Below are positions 62,642 through 64,000 of a DNA stretch of 64,000 nucleotides, one piece after another. The notes beneath the pieces are model-generated. The model made no database searches, was not told the origin of the DNA, and saw nothing but the letters and a program-made list of their open reading frames with translations. This DNA is from Spirosoma agri (GTDB lineage: Bacteria; Bacteroidota; Bacteroidia; Cytophagales; Spirosomataceae). Location: NCBI RefSeq assembly GCF_010747415.1, contig NZ_JAAGNZ010000002.1, forward strand, positions 1,756,947 through 1,820,946, given 5' to 3'. The stretch's first letter is position 1. Each line of letters opens with the position of its first letter. A program made the translations under genes and the position numbers.

Positions 62642-63943
62642 ATGAATTTTATCGAAGAACTCCGCTGGCGGGGTATGTTAAATGACATGACCCCCGGTAC
62701 CGAAGAACAACTGCTGAAAGAAATGACAGCAGGGTATATCGGTTTTGATCCCACTGCTGCGTCACTTCATATTGGTAACCTGGCCACAGTCATGCTGTTG
62801 GTACACCTTCAGCGAAGTGGTCATAAACCCTTTGCGCTGGTAGGAGGGGCAACGGGAATGATCGGTGACCCATCGGGGAAGGCGGCCGAACGGGAATTTT
62901 TGTCCGAAGAGACACTGCGCAAGAACCAGGAAGGTATACGGCAGCAACTGACCAAATTCCTGGACTTCGATTGTGGGGTCAATTCAGCCGAAATGGTCAA
63001 TAACTACGACTGGTTCAAAGAGATCTCCTTCCTGGGTTTTCTGCGCGAAGCAGGAAAGCATATTACCGTCAATTATATGATGGCTAAGGATTCGGTTAAG
63101 AAGCGGCTCGAAACCGGCATATCCTTTACCGAATTCTCGTACCAGCTCTTACAGGGATACGATTTTTACTGGTTATACAAGAATAAGAACGTCCGCCTAC
63201 AGATGGGCGGTTCTGACCAATGGGGTAATATTACTACCGGAACCGAGCTGATTCGTAGAAAAGAGAGTAATAGCACAGAGCAGACGGACGAGCATTTGGC
63301 TTACGCGCTGACAACACCGTTGGTCACAAAAGCAGATGGCACCAAATTCGGGAAATCTGAAAGCGGCAATGTCTGGCTTGATCCATTGCTGACATCGCCC
63401 TACCAGTTCTACCAATTTTGGCTTAACACAACGGATGCCGATTGTCCGCGTCTAATTCGTGTATTTACGCTGTTGCCGCGCGAAGAAATCGAAGCATTGG
63501 AGCAAGAACACGCCGAAGCACCACATCTGCGAATACTACAGAAAGCGATTGCCAAAGAAGTGACAATCCGTATCCACTCACAGGCGGGATATGATCTGGC
63601 CGTGAAAGCATCAGATGTATTGTTTGGGAAAGCCACGCTTGACACGCTACGATCGATTCAGGTCGACGAGTTCGATGTTATTTTCGAAGGAGTACCACAA
63701 ACCGAGATAACAACTGAGGAATTGGCCAATAGTAAAGATATTACTGACTTACTATCTATCGCCAGCAAAGGCGAAGTATATGCATCAAAAGGGGAAGCCC
63801 GGAGGGCAATCACACAAAATGCAGTCAGTATCAACAAAACTAAGGTATCTGATCCAGCCTCTTCGGTCGACCTTGAATGGCTTCAAGACCGGTATATACT
63901 GGTCTCAAAGGGTAAGAAGAACCATCTGTTGAAAAAAGTTTAA
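62642..63943 (+). CDS. tyrS: Tyrosyl-tRNA synthetase
   Basis: Class I aminoacyl-tRNA synthetase charging tRNA-Tyr. The 433-residue product has the HIGH-type motif H43-I-G-N46, the tyrosine-binding MGGSDQWGNI, the KMSKS-type loop KFGKS (235-239), and a C-terminal S4 RNA-binding domain from about 360 (VYASKGEARRAITQNAVSINKTKV). It follows queA on the same strand. The stop codon lies within an AT-rich perfect palindrome at 63931-63952. Confidence 0.97.
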   Translation: MNFIEELRWRGMLNDMTPGTEEQLLKEMTAGYIGFDPTAASLHIGNLATVMLLVHLQRSGHKPFALVGGATGMIGDPSGKAAEREFLSEETLRKNQEGIRQQLTKFLDFDCGVNSAEMVNNYDWFKEISFLGFLREAGKHITVNYMMAKDSVKKRLETGISFTEFSYQLLQGYDFYWLYKNKNVRLQMGGSDQWGNITTGTELIRRKESNSTEQTDEHLAYALTTPLVTKADGTKFGKSESGNVWLDPLLTSPYQFYQFWLNTTDADCPRLIRVFTLLPREEIEALEQEHAEAPHLRILQKAIAKEVTIRIHSQAGYDLAVKASDVLFGKATLDTLRSIQVDEFDVIFEGVPQTEITTEELANSKDITDLLSIASKGEVYASKGEARRAITQNAVSINKTKVSDPASSVDLEWLQDRYILVSKGKKNHLLKKV

Positions 63944-63952
63944 ACTTTTTTC
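63931..63952. other. 22-base AT-rich palindrome containing the tyrS stop
   Basis: Eleven-base perfect arms without spacer, centre GTTTAAAC. A weak AT-only stem; may act as a terminator or be incidental to the Lys codons at the gene end. Confidence 0.4.
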
Positions 63953-63971
63953 AATGTGTAAGTGGTTGAAG

Positions 63972-64000
63972 GTTGGCGAGTTACCGACTCGTGGGCGGGG
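63972..64000. repeat. Possible hairpin arm cut by the right window edge
   Basis: GTTGGCGAGTTACCGACTCG has a short internal palindrome (CGAGT/ACTCG) and shares GTTGGCGAG with the reverse complement of the hairpin at 10553-10582. The partner arm, if any, lies outside the window. Confidence 0.35.

Overview
The window looks like chromosomal DNA from a Bacteroidota member of the Cytophagia, most like a Spirosoma-type organism. The evidence is two SusC/SusD outer-membrane pairs, many exported sugar enzymes, -7 elements of the TAnnTTTG type (often TACCTTTG), DUF3667, LytTR and ManD-type proteins, and moderately GC-rich coding DNA. This placement is inference from gene content. No rRNA, tRNA, insertion sequence, phage gene or CRISPR array was seen.

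Layout. 1-7163: a cut-off dienelactone hydrolase, an SDR oxidoreductase and an AraC regulator on the minus strand, fumarase fumC, a GH3 beta-glycosidase and a YgiD-like dioxygenase. 7562-12272: a MarR-controlled tripartite efflux operon (MarR, TolC, HlyD/EmrA, DHA2/EmrB) with a recognisable operator and promoter. 12402-17159: membrane proteins, a membrane-anchored LytTR regulator, a small DUF4440-like protein and malate:quinone oxidoreductase. 17565-42781: the centrepiece, a sugar-acid and polysaccharide locus. 43066-51701: a DUF6909-like protein, the transglycosylase MtgA, a PfkB kinase with an SLC45-type sugar transporter, a small BamA/TamA-like barrel, a DUF4160 remnant and a second ExuT-type transporter. 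52203-63943: a heterodimeric ABC exporter, a sterol-desaturase-family protein, two exported proteins of unknown role, ilvE, a PduO-type cobalamin adenosyltransferase, queA and tyrS.

The 23-kb minus-strand block from the LacI regulator (42781) to the heparinase-like lyase (19633) has fourteen collinear genes. In transcription order they are LacI, a MR/MLE-type enolase-superfamily protein, SusC, SusD, a ManD/RspA-type dehydratase, a DgoD-type dehydratase, SusC, SusD, a secreted possible mutarotase-like protein, a PQQ dehydrogenase with a built-in cytochrome c domain, KDGal kinase, KDPG/KDPGal aldolase, an ExuT-type transporter and the lyase. A GH105 hydrolase converges on the block. All three enolase-superfamily enzymes keep the Asp-Glu-Glu metal triad and catalytic His residues, and all three carry twin-arginine leaders. 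I infer an Entner-Doudoroff-type (De Ley-Doudoroff) route divided across the inner membrane. Sugar oxidation and aldonate dehydration would be periplasmic, then the 2-keto-3-deoxy acid would be imported, phosphorylated and cleaved in the cytoplasm.

A second theme is the number of intergenic hairpins and palindromes. The largest are a perfect 84-bp palindrome (50276-50359) and an 87-bp palindrome with 42-bp arms (7304-7390). In the 23-kb block a hairpin sits in every gap longer than about 80 bases and in none of the short gaps, so the hairpins divide the block into modules.
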